A stretch of DNA of 8,676 nucleotides, taken from Bacillota bacterium (GTDB lineage Bacteria; Bacillota; Clostridia; Lachnospirales; Lachnospiraceae). The notes under the pieces are model-generated. The model had not been told where the DNA came from. It ran no database searches and saw only the letters and a list, made by a program, of their open reading frames with translations. Below, piece after piece: positions 1 to 5,851 of the stretch (positions are counted from its first letter, which is position 1; the number at the start of each line of letters is the position of its first letter). A program made the translations under genes and the position numbers. The stretch covers positions 1 through 8,676 of the forward strand of contig JAEZQN010000078.1 of the NCBI GenBank assembly GCA_023441145.1. Reading direction: 5' to 3'.

Positions 1-235
1 CCTCTGTATGTTCTGTGTTCAATACAATTACAGCATCGATATCCGTACAGGCTATGACGTCATGCCAATCAGTAAATCTTTTTGGAATGTTATATAAATC
101 TCCATAATAGTTTGCAACCTTAGCAGAGATATCACTTAACGCTACTACCTCATAGTCATCCAGTTCATGAAGATACGGTAGCCATTCAATCTGAGCGATT
201 CCTCCACAACCAACTACACCAACTTTAATTGCCAT
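1..235 (-). CDS. Gfo/Idh/MocA-family oxidoreductase, N-terminal part (runs off window)
   Basis: Only the first 78 codons are present; the 3' part lies beyond base 1. The protein opens with MAIKVGVVGCGGIAQIEW, a beta-strand followed by the glycine-rich GxGG(I/A) turn (about residues 9-14) of an NAD(P)-binding Rossmann fold. An acidic residue ends the second strand (LSD, residue 35), and a strand reading DAVIVLNTEHTE fills the position where this family has its V-x-TP-x-x-x-H segment. Family members oxidise or reduce sugars, inositols and sugar acids in the cytoplasm. The ATG at 233-235 is preceded by an AAAGG Shine-Dalgarno site about 9 nt away. It follows the second permease by 25 bp, so it is probably the next gene of the transporter operon and acts on the imported compound. 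Substrate and completeness cannot be judged. Confidence 0.85.
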   Translation of the reverse strand, partial: MAIKVGVVGCGGIAQIEWLPYLHELDDYEVVALSDISAKVANYYGDLYNIPKRFTDWHDVIACTDIDAVIVLNTEHTE

Positions 236-260
236 ACGACTCTACCTTTCTTATGTATCA

Positions 261-1127
261 TTATTCTTTTACTGCACCAGCGGTAAAACCCTTTAGGAAG
301 TTCTTTAACAATGGCATAAAAATACAAAGTAAAGGAACAAAGTTCAAAGAACAACCAGCCAGTAGTCGACCCCATTTCTGATCAGTATGAGACATGTAAG
401 CTGCTAGGGCCAATGGGATTGTCTTCTTAGTTCCACTATTAATCAAAATAGCAGAAAACGTATACTCACCCCAAGAATAGATTAACGCATAAATACCTAT
501 GGTCAAAATACCTGGTGCTGCTAATGGTATAATAATCTTTCGTATTATGTTCCAGCGACTTGCTCCATCCATTGCTGCTGCTTCTTCCACCTCTCTAGGC
601 ACTACATCAAAGAAGGACTTTAGCAGCCAAATACAGAATGGTGCTACCAGAGTTGTATGAACCAATATCAGGCCTAAATGCGTATCAATCAGATTCAATT
701 TGGTCATAACAGAATAGATTGGGGAAATTAATAAAATTGTAGGGAATACATACATAAATAACATTGCCTTAGAAATTACATTCTTGCCTTTAAATTTATA
801 ATGGGACAAAGAATAGGCACCTAATACGGATATGACGATAGTTAAAAATGCTGTTCCTATGGCAACTTTAAAACTATTCCATAAGTTATAACGGAAGGCG
901 GTTACACCGGTATCTTCTAGTAGTAAATCCTTGTAATTTTGTAAAGTCAATTCTGTTGGAACCAGAGCAAACTTACCTGTTTTAATTGCGTATTCACTTT
1001 GGAAAGATGCAATGACGGTTAAGATAAACGGAGTAACGAAAATTAATACAACAAGCCAAATTACAATATTTAGTTTTCTATTTCTCTTTTGTTTAAAAGT
1101 AAGATTCTTCTTTTTTCGTTTTTCCAT
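261..1127 (-). CDS. Carbohydrate ABC transporter permease, MalG/UgpE-type (CUT1)
   Basis: This 288-residue inner-membrane subunit is a normal length for the MalG-like half of a CUT1 sugar importer. After a lysine/arginine-rich cytoplasmic N-terminus there is a first membrane helix at about residues 21-41, a periplasm-facing loop, and further helices at roughly 85-105, 120-140, 150-172, 203-222 and 255-275. The cytoplasmic EAA loop that docks onto the ATPase is clear: EEAAAMDGA at 181-189, followed by IIIPLAAPG to about 206. The C-terminus ends FLKGFTAGAVKE, the typical MalG-family tail. An AGAGG site sits 8 nt before the ATG. The gene follows the other permease by only 15 bp, so the two are co-transcribed and should form the heterodimeric channel. 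The family assignment is strong; the transported sugar is unknown. Confidence 0.95.
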   Translation of the reverse strand: MEKRKKKNLTFKQKRNRKLNIVIWLVVLIFVTPFILTVIASFQSEYAIKTGKFALVPTELTLQNYKDLLLEDTGVTAFRYNLWNSFKVAIGTAFLTIVISVLGAYSLSHYKFKGKNVISKAMLFMYVFPTILLISPIYSVMTKLNLIDTHLGLILVHTTLVAPFCIWLLKSFFDVVPREVEEAAAMDGASRWNIIRKIIIPLAAPGILTIGIYALIYSWGEYTFSAILINSGTKKTIPLALAAYMSHTDQKWGRLLAGCSLNFVPLLCIFMPLLKNFLKGFTAGAVKE

Positions 1128-1142
1128 AATTTCATCCTCTGT

Positions 1143-2018
1143 TTATTCGTCGTCTGTCTTATACATGAACTTAAAGTACAGAAAACCTAATATAATCATT
1201 ACTACACCGGTCAAAGTTGCAAGAGCTGTTGAACGACCAACATTAATGTTCTGGAATGCTTTTTCATAAATCATAATTGGTATTGTGAACGTAGAATAAC
1301 TTGGACCACCTTTTGTCATAATGTAAATTAGAGAATAACTACTGAATGCCCAAACAATCCCTAAGAACATCAAGAATCCAACCATCTTACTAATAGATGG
1401 AAGAATCAATTTCTTAAAGATATCCCAATTACTTGCACCATCAATACGCATAGCCTCATACAAATCCTCAGAAATTGTACTCAGTGCTGATAGATTGAGC
1501 AAGACCCCAAACGGGCAGAATTGGAAGCAGTTCAGCAGCATTAACACCGGAAAGGCTAAGGTCGTCGACCCAATAAAGTTAATACCTGTCTCCACCAGTC
1601 CTGCATTTTGCAAGAAAGTATTTAAAACACCAACCTCTGGTTCTAGAATCCATTTAAACATCATAGCCAATCCAACCACTGGTGTTAACCATGGAATCAA
1701 AATAGCCGCTGTAGCAACCTGTTTACCACGAAATTCATGATTCATTAATAATGCGATTGCAGTAGGTATAATCATGTTTAAAGCAGTACATACAACCACC
1801 CATATTAAAGAATTTTTAAGTGCTGTGCCAAAGAATTGATCTTGTAAAACTTTGATATAGTTATTTAACCCATAAAACTGCATATCTCCGTAACCATACT
1901 TTGTCTTAAAAAATGAGATATAGGCACCTCGTAAGAATGGATAAAACAGAAAAACAGCCACTAGCAAAAGAACCGGTATTAAAAACAAATAGCCTTTTAC
2001 TTCATTTTTCTTCATCAT
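1143..2018 (-). CDS. Carbohydrate ABC transporter permease, MalF/UgpA-type (CUT1)
   Basis: This 291-residue integral membrane protein is the partner permease of the downstream MalG-like subunit. The N-terminus has a short basic stretch and a first helix at about residues 10-30; further helices lie near 70-92, 103-122, 154-176, 210-232 and 262-283. The EAA loop is present as YEAMRIDGA (about 187-195), followed by KKLILPSI, with the conserved glycine at 194. The sequence TKGGPSYSTFT near 235-245 is typical of the UgpA/MalF-like branch. Two ATG codons stand side by side (2016-2018 and 2013-2015). GGTGAT, about 9 nt ahead of the first, is a partial Shine-Dalgarno site and weaker than those of the neighbouring genes. 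That weakness, and the hairpins just upstream, suggest the permeases are made in smaller amounts than the binding protein. Confidence 0.95.
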   Translation of the reverse strand: MMKKNEVKGYLFLIPVLLLVAVFLFYPFLRGAYISFFKTKYGYGDMQFYGLNNYIKVLQDQFFGTALKNSLIWVVVCTALNMIIPTAIALLMNHEFRGKQVATAAILIPWLTPVVGLAMMFKWILEPEVGVLNTFLQNAGLVETGINFIGSTTLAFPVLMLLNCFQFCPFGVLLNLSALSTISEDLYEAMRIDGASNWDIFKKLILPSISKMVGFLMFLGIVWAFSSYSLIYIMTKGGPSYSTFTIPIMIYEKAFQNINVGRSTALATLTGVVMIILGFLYFKFMYKTDDE

Positions 2019-2038
2019 CTTGTATATATCACCAACCT

Positions 2039-2056
2039 TGTAAGCGTTTTCGCTTA
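2039..2056. promoter_or_regulatory. cre-like site overlapping a short hairpin just before the permease genes
   Basis: TGTAAGCGTTTTCG at 2039-2052 (plus strand) matches 13 of 14 positions of the consensus TGWAANCGNTNWCA bound by CcpA in low-GC Gram-positives; only the last base differs. The same bases form the perfect dyad TAAGCG-TTTT-CGCTTA (2041-2056). As minus-strand RNA this is a 6-bp hairpin with an AAAA loop, ending about 22 nt before the first permease ATG. A catabolite-repression roadblock inside the operon or a simple RNA hairpin would both fit. The sequence match is direct; CcpA binding is inference. Confidence 0.4.
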
Positions 2057-2066
2057 ACTTTTAAAT

Positions 2067-2107
2067 CTCCTATCCAGCCATTACCCTATGATAAGGCTGG
2101 ATAGGAG
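2067..2107 (-). repeat. 13-bp perfect intercistronic hairpin between binding-protein and permease genes
   Basis: CTCCTATCCAGCC (2067-2079) and GGCTGGATAGGAG (2095-2107) are exact inverted copies separated by 15 nt. In the transcript this is a very stable stem-loop starting 20 nt after the binding-protein stop codon. It is not followed by a U-run on either strand, so it is not a standard intrinsic terminator. The position matches the malE-malF type of junction, where a stem protects the upstream message from 3' exonucleases and lowers expression of the downstream permeases. The stem is certain; the role is inferred from position. Confidence 0.75.
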
Positions 2108-2127
2108 TTAAGTTAATTATACGTTAT

Positions 2128-3585
2128 TTATTCACTTGCTAATTCTTCTAAAGAATCTGCTCCCCATTTTACTGCATCTTCCGGAGACTCACCATCAATA
2201 ATACATTTCTGAATTACATCCGCAAATACCTGAGATCCATAAATAGATGCAAAATTAAGATTAACAGGGCCATATTTGTGTCCAAATGCATGAGCTACAG
2301 ATAATGTCTGTGCACCAACATCATTGATATTAGCAAGTATTGTCTGGGTTGCAGAACCTTCTGTGTTATCCCAATTCTTAAGTGGGAATGCTTCTTCATT
2401 AAAGTATCCAGATGCAAGTAATTCATTTCCTTCTTTTGTTGTTGGGAAGTAAAGTCCAGGCTCTTGGCAAACACTTAATACATAAGACATTTCTGGTTGT
2501 AAGATAAACTGTAAGAACTTAGATGCTGCTTCTTTGTTTCCTCTGCTTTCACAATCCGCTGTCATAGCTAAAGAGTGAACCATATTACAGTGTCCTACAT
2601 TGGATCCATCTGGAGATGGAAGTAATGCACATGCAATATCAGTATCATTAGCTTCTAATAAAGCAGATAGGTTTGGAGAGCTATAAGGGAACATTGCAAA
2701 TGTTCCTGCTGCCCAGTTCATTTCAATTTCACCCCATGACCAACCAGACGCTGCTGCTGGAGTATACGCGGCTAAATCCTTATAAAGTTTAAAAGTAGAA
2801 ACAATTTTTTCGTTATTAAAATCTACATTACCTTCTTTATCAAACACGTCTACTCCTGCTGTAGCCATAAATGCAGCAAATGTATTCTGAGCTAAGTCAT
2901 TACGACCAGTTGTAATACCTATACCGTATTGATCAGGTGTGCCATCACCATCTTTATCCACGGTTAACTTTTTCGCATAATCAAGAAGTTCATCCCAAGT
3001 CTTAGGTGGCTCAGTTAGTCCTGCTGCCTTTAACATACTTGGACGATAGAACAACATTTCACAGTTAGATGCAAATGGAATTGCATAATAATGACCATCG
3101 GTTTTATAACTTGCAATTAAGTTATCCATAATTGTAACGTCTAGATTATTAACTACATCATCCAACGAAACCAATCCACCAACTTGATACCCTGAAGACC
3201 AAGTTGTCTCAGTAACTGCTACAAGATCTGGAGCAGTATTCGTCTGGATTGCATTTAAGAATTTACTTTGGAAATCATCCCATAGAACTACTTCATTGGT
3301 AACCTTAATATTAGGATATTTTTCTTGAAATGCCTTAATCACATAGTCCCATGCTGCAACTCTCTGTGAAGTTGATTCATGAGTCCAGATAGTAAGTTCT
3401 ACAGGCTCTGAACTGTCGTCATTGGTATTATCTGTATTTTGAGTTGCCTCGTTTGTTGTAGGAGTACTAGAAGTTTTGTCATTTGTTTTGTCATTTGTTT
3501 CGTTATTACTACTACTGCAACCAACAAGTGCAGATGCTACTACCATAACCATAACTAATAAAAGTGCTACTGTACGTTTTCTCAT
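2128..3585 (-). CDS. Extracellular solute-binding lipoprotein of a CUT1 sugar ABC transporter
   Basis: This 485-residue family 1 solute-binding protein captures the sugar outside the membrane and hands it to the permeases. Residues 1-22 are a lipoprotein signal peptide (MRKR, then a hydrophobic run) with the lipobox LVGC; Cys23 would carry the lipid anchor. Residues 24-60 are a low-complexity Asn/Thr/Ser/Asp linker containing NDKTNDKT. The mature fold begins at VELTIWTHES and contains the usual FQEKYPNIKV strand-helix junction, WDDFQSKF, and the segment DKDGDGTPDQYGI (210-222). That segment looks like an EF-hand-type calcium loop and is common in this family. MWAAG-like and FP segments near 290-300 are also typical. 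The ATG follows AAGGAG by 6 nt, an excellent ribosome site. It lies 166 bp after the ATPase gene and 109 bp before the permeases. The ligand is unknown. Confidence 0.95.
   Translation of the reverse strand: MRKRTVALLLVMVMVVASALVGCSSSNNETNDKTNDKTSSTPTTNEATQNTDNTNDDSSEPVELTIWTHESTSQRVAAWDYVIKAFQEKYPNIKVTNEVVLWDDFQSKFLNAIQTNTAPDLVAVTETTWSSGYQVGGLVSLDDVVNNLDVTIMDNLIASYKTDGHYYAIPFASNCEMLFYRPSMLKAAGLTEPPKTWDELLDYAKKLTVDKDGDGTPDQYGIGITTGRNDLAQNTFAAFMATAGVDVFDKEGNVDFNNEKIVSTFKLYKDLAAYTPAAASGWSWGEIEMNWAAGTFAMFPYSSPNLSALLEANDTDIACALLPSPDGSNVGHCNMVHSLAMTADCESRGNKEAASKFLQFILQPEMSYVLSVCQEPGLYFPTTKEGNELLASGYFNEEAFPLKNWDNTEGSATQTILANINDVGAQTLSVAHAFGHKYGPVNLNFASIYGSQVFADVIQKCIIDGESPEDAVKWGADSLEELASE
3474..3497 (-). 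repeat. 12-bp perfect tandem repeat within the lipoprotein linker
   Basis: TTTTGTCATTTG is present twice in a row (3474-3485 and 3486-3497). It encodes the duplicated NDKT of the low-complexity linker behind the lipid anchor. Being a multiple of three, gain or loss of a unit would change linker length without breaking the frame. Confidence 0.8.
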
Positions 3586-3751
3586 TTGTTTCTCCTTCCA
3601 TTTAATCCAAAATATGTTTTCACTGGTTCCTAAAAATCATTTCTCCTTATGTACCACAAGATTCGTTAAAGCATCAGCTAATAAATTGGAAACCTATCAT
3701 ATCGCCATAAGTGATACTACTAAAACGAATACGGTAAACATATCGCTTTCT
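3586..3751 (-). other. 166-bp gap between ATPase and binding-protein genes
   Basis: No gene and no intrinsic terminator are visible, so read-through from the ATPase gene is likely. The octamer CATATCGC occurs twice in direct orientation (3698-3705 and 3739-3746), 41 bp apart. ATTCGTT (3661-3667) and AACGAAT (3724-3730) form an inverted pair, with a shorter TATCA/TGATA pair between them, so the RNA could fold. A weak promoter-like pair on the minus strand (TTTACC, 16 bp, TATCAC) matches only four of six bases in each hexamer. An extra promoter for the binding-protein gene is possible but not supported. Confidence 0.4.
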
Positions 3752-4936
3752 TTAAAGCAAATTCAATTCTGTTTTAGCATCAAATAAATGTATCAACTCA
3801 GGTTTGAAAGTAAATCTAACTTCTGCATGATGTACCATATTACCCATAGTAGTTTCAGTTGTAGGAACTACTACTACTATGTCTGTATCTTGTGCAGATA
3901 GATGGAGATGCAACTCGCTTCCCATCATCTCTGATACGTCAATAATTGCTTTGATTCCTATGTCTCCAACGGTAATATGCATTGGTCTTACACCTGCAAT
4001 CACTTCCATTTCCTTCAGCTTCTTTTTCCTAAGAATCTCCTGTTTATTTTCTGGTAATATGAATGTCTCACCCAAAATATCTACTACATATTTACCATTC
4101 TCAAATCTCAGTTTGGAATGATTAAAGAAATTCATCTGTGGTGTCCCTATAAAGCCTGCTACGAATAGATTTGCTGGATGATGAAATACTTCTTGTGGTG
4201 TCCCTATTTGTTGGATAAAACCGTCCTTCATAATAACGATTCTATCACCTAAGGTCATAGCCTCTGTCTGATCGTGAGTAACATAAATAAAAGTAGTATC
4301 AATTTTCTCACGAAGCTTAATAATCTCAGCACGCATTTGATTACGTAATTTAGCATCCAGATTAGATAAAGGTTCATCCATCAGGAAAACCTTAGGCTGA
4401 CGCACTATAGCTCTACCAATAGCAACTCTCTGGCGCTGTCCACCCGAAAGATTCTTAGGTTTGCGTTCTAAATAATCCTGCAAATCTAGAATTTCTGCTG
4501 CTTCCTGTATCTTCTTATCAATCTCAGTATCAGGTAGCTTTTTCAGTCTTAGCGAAAAAGCCATATTTTCATATACTGTCATATGTGGATATAAGGCATA
4601 ATTCTGGAAGACCATTGCTATATTTCTATCCTTTGGTGCAGCATCATTCATGAGTTCACCATCAATATATAGTTTACCTTCCGTAATTTCTTCCAACCCT
4701 GCCACCATACGTAAAGTTGTAGATTTGCCACATCCAGAAGGTCCCACAAGTACAACAAATTCTTTGTCTTTTATATCAAGACTAAATTCCTGTACTGCTA
4801 CAACACCCTTATCTGTAATTTGCAGGTTGGTTGTTTTTTCTTCATAGTGTTCCTTCTTTTTTTTGCTCTTTCGTTTTTTCTTATCATTTGAATAGGGATA
4901 AATCTTTTTGATATGTTCCAACTTAACTTCTGCCAT
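3752..4936 (-). CDS. Sugar ABC transporter ATP-binding protein, MsmK/UgpC-type
   Basis: This 394-residue cytoplasmic ATPase powers the CUT1 importer. Visible motifs are Walker A GPSGCGKST (65-73), Q-loop FQNYALYPH (from 110), signature LSGGQRQR (163-170), Walker B VFLMDEP (183-189), D-loop SNLDAK and switch histidine in VTHDQ (His221). A C-terminal regulatory TOBE-like domain starts at about 310 (VIAGVRPMHI). The chosen ATG (4934-4936) gives the family-standard beginning MAEVKLEHIKKIYP and has AAGGG 8 nt upstream; an in-frame GTG 22 codons earlier has neither. Between KIYPY and VVAVQEF there is an insertion of about 28 residues rich in lysine (KKKRKSKKKK), unlike MsmX or MalK, where the first strand leads almost directly to Walker A. 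I recall similar basic insertions in Lachnospiraceae homologues. Many Firmicutes use a shared ATPase; here it heads the operon, so it probably serves this transporter and perhaps others. Confidence 0.96.
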   Translation of the reverse strand: MAEVKLEHIKKIYPYSNDKKKRKSKKKKEHYEEKTTNLQITDKGVVAVQEFSLDIKDKEFVVLVGPSGCGKSTTLRMVAGLEEITEGKLYIDGELMNDAAPKDRNIAMVFQNYALYPHMTVYENMAFSLRLKKLPDTEIDKKIQEAAEILDLQDYLERKPKNLSGGQRQRVAIGRAIVRQPKVFLMDEPLSNLDAKLRNQMRAEIIKLREKIDTTFIYVTHDQTEAMTLGDRIVIMKDGFIQQIGTPQEVFHHPANLFVAGFIGTPQMNFFNHSKLRFENGKYVVDILGETFILPENKQEILRKKKLKEMEVIAGVRPMHITVGDIGIKAIIDVSEMMGSELHLHLSAQDTDIVVVVPTTETTMGNMVHHAEVRFTFKPELIHLFDAKTELNLL

Positions 4937-4963
4937 AATATTAACCCTTGCATGATTTTTATA

Positions 4964-4989
4964 ATTACATATCCTGCAGTATATGTAAT
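4964..4989. promoter_or_regulatory. 26-bp near-perfect palindrome in the ATPase gene leader
   Basis: ATTACATAT (4964-4972) and ATATGTAAT (4981-4989) are exact inverted copies, and the centre holds the palindrome CTGCAG (4974-4979). Only the pair 4973/4980 breaks the symmetry. It ends 27 nt before the ATPase start codon, just ahead of its ribosome site. It could be a protein-binding operator in DNA or a hairpin controlling translation in RNA; nothing in the sequence decides between them. Confidence 0.6.
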
Positions 4990-5010
4990 ATAGCAGCTCC
5001 ACTCTGCCTT

Positions 5011-5025
5011 TTATAACTCATGCAT
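5011..5025 (-). CDS. Four-codon leader mini-ORF (MHEL) with strong ribosome site
   Basis: AAAGGAGG (5034-5041, read on the minus strand) lies 8 nt before an ATG at 5023-5025, which is followed by CAT GAG TTA TAA. This is the strongest Shine-Dalgarno site ahead of the ATPase gene, better than the AAGGG of the ATPase itself, yet it opens only a tetrapeptide ending 74 nt upstream of the ATPase ATG. It is not in frame with the ATPase. It may be a regulatory leader peptide, a ribosome-loading or mRNA-protecting site, or the relic of a lost start. Translation is inferred, not shown. Confidence 0.4.
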   Translation of the reverse strand: MHEL

Positions 5026-5188
5026 CTTTTCAACCTCCTTTACTGCCCATCCTTATAGTGGAGTGTTCTGGATTTAATAAGCTAGAAATAAACTCTCACA
5101 GAATCAGACTTTCTTTTTTTGTAAATAGCTTCTAATAATCGTTTAATGTTTCATTCTGTGAAACCCGGTTTTATTTGCTGATACAATT

Positions 5189-5217
5189 ATAATAGACCTT
5201 TTAATATATTTTGTCAA
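5189..5217 (-). promoter_or_regulatory. Sigma-A promoter of the sugar transporter operon
   Basis: On the minus strand TTGACA (5212-5217) is followed after exactly 17 bp by TATTAT (5189-5194). The -35 is a perfect consensus and the -10 matches five of six bases. Transcription should start near 5182. An overlapping TATAAT sits 3 bp further on but at an unfavourable 20-bp spacing. Confidence 0.85.
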
Positions 5218-5400
5218 CAATCAGCATATATTTTGATTTTTTTTGTCGAATATGCTTAAATTTTATGATGCATTTTTTATAAAATGTCTAAGCCTTGGCT
5301 TATATAGTTTCATTCTATAAAATATTTTTAAGAATAGTGTGGCTAGAATCTATGCCGTTACAGCGCTATTATAGCTTACTGTCTTTTAGAAAACCTATGT
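5218..5400. other. AT-rich upstream region with several short dyads, no gene
   Basis: This stretch separates the terminator of the small membrane-protein gene from the transporter promoter and holds no credible ORF. Three dyads stand out: AGCATAT (5223-5229) with ATATGCT (5250-5256), directly behind the -35; TAAGCCTTGGCTTA (5289-5302); and GCTATTATAGC (5365-5375), which lies inside a looser ACAG/CTGT pair (5360-5363 and 5379-5382). These are candidate sites for activators or repressors of the transporter operon. None matches a consensus I can name, and AT-rich DNA yields such dyads by chance fairly often. Confidence 0.35.
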
Positions 5401-5430
5401 GATAAAAAGAGATGCCTAAATGGCATCTCC
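5401..5430 (-). terminator. Intrinsic terminator after the small membrane-protein gene
   Basis: On the minus strand an 8-bp perfect stem (GAGATGCC / GGCATCTC, 5422-5429 and 5409-5416) with the 5-nt loop ATTTA is followed at once by TTTTTAT. It lies 22 nt past the stop codon at 5452 and should stop transcription before it reaches the transporter promoter. Confidence 0.92.
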
Positions 5431-5451
5431 AAGTTTAAATCGACTATGTAA

Positions 5452-5730
5452 TTAGAGAAAAATTTTTAAAAGTCCAATTAGGACTACAAATATCGCGACA
5501 ATGAGATTAAACCATGCAACACTACGGCTATAGTTCCAATTCTGTATCGCATTTAGAATTAATAGTACACCCAATAACGGCACCATAACATTAATAGCAG
5601 CTGACCACACATCTGTCATAACTAACACTACTAAAAAGATTACTATCGCTGCCAGAATTATACTAATTGCATAAAGCATCTTTTGCCCCACTGTCTTATC
5701 GTTCCACAATGGCGGTGTCTCATTTTTCAT
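5452..5730 (-). CDS. Small three-helix membrane protein of unknown function
   Basis: This is a 92-residue hydrophobic protein that I do not recognise as a named family. A polar N-terminus (MKNETPPLWNDKTVGQK) leads to helices at about residues 19-41, 45-62 and 71-91. Polar breaks lie between them (TDVWSA, and NAIQNWNYSRS before the third), and the protein ends in LLKIFL. There is no signal-cleavage site, cysteine or catalytic motif. The ATG at 5728-5730 has AAGGAGG 5 nt upstream, an almost ideal site, so the longer reading frame starting at 5826 is not used. The gene has its own extended -10 promoter upstream and an intrinsic terminator downstream, making it a single-gene unit between two operons. 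It could be a small stress or envelope protein, but nothing in the sequence specifies this. Confidence 0.8.
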   Translation of the reverse strand: MKNETPPLWNDKTVGQKMLYAISIILAAIVIFLVVLVMTDVWSAAINVMVPLLGVLLILNAIQNWNYSRSVAWFNLIVAIFVVLIGLLKIFL

Positions 5731-5797
5731 TATATCCTCCTTAAGCTCAATATCCTTTGTACTATCAGCAAATAATGAAAACTTTTTCAGCAGTATT

Positions 5798-5806
5798 ATT
5801 ATATCA
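5798..5806 (-). promoter_or_regulatory. Extended -10 promoter of the small membrane-protein gene
   Basis: The minus strand reads TGATATAAT (5798-5806): a perfect TATAAT preceded by the TGN extension. No good -35 hexamer is present 16-18 bp upstream (GTGCAA at best), as is usual for extended -10 promoters. Transcription would start near 5791, giving a leader of about 60 nt before the ATG at 5730. Confidence 0.65.
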
Positions 5807-5851
5807 CATATTTCGACAAATTGCACTATGTAACTTAACTTTTATCTCCCA

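Larger units (their letters stand above)
4937..5182 (-). other. Long structured 5' leader of the transporter operon
   Basis: From the predicted start site near 5182 to the ATPase ATG there are about 245 nt, much longer than needed for a ribosome site. Near the 5' end AAACC-C-GGTTT (5161-5171) is an odd-centred dyad that could be a repressor operator just downstream of the start site. TCACAGAAT (5096-5104) can pair perfectly with ATTCTGTGA (5153-5161). The second of these arms also lies inside a local dyad, TTTCA-TTCTG-TGAAA (5149-5163), so the two foldings exclude each other. Further downstream come a mini-ORF and a 26-bp palindrome, listed separately. I do not recognise a known riboswitch or T-box. 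Confidence 0.5.

Noticed and set aside
2067..2107. Intrinsic terminator ending the binding-protein transcript
   Set aside because: Strong stem but no U-run on either strand; the permeases must be expressed with the binding protein.
3474..3497. CRISPR-like or phase-variation repeat
   Set aside because: Only two copies of a 12-bp unit inside a low-complexity protein linker, without spacers; a change in copy number keeps the frame.
3619..3639. Short ORF (MIFRNQ) behind AAGGAG before the binding-protein gene
   Set aside because: Only 2 nt separate the Shine-Dalgarno-like sequence from the ATG, and the peptide has six residues; probably chance.
3476..3787. Plus-strand reading frame of about 100 codons across the binding-protein start
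   Set aside because: It runs antisense to a certain gene, has a low-complexity product and no ribosome site.
4937..5002. In-frame N-terminal extension of the ABC ATPase from a GTG at 5000-5002
   Set aside because: The family start MAEVKLEHI with AAGGG upstream is at 4936; the extension overlaps the 26-bp palindrome and has no family similarity.
5731..5826. Longer start for the 92-residue membrane protein
   Set aside because: It would begin upstream of the promoter's start site, and the ATG at 5730 has a near-ideal AAGGAGG.
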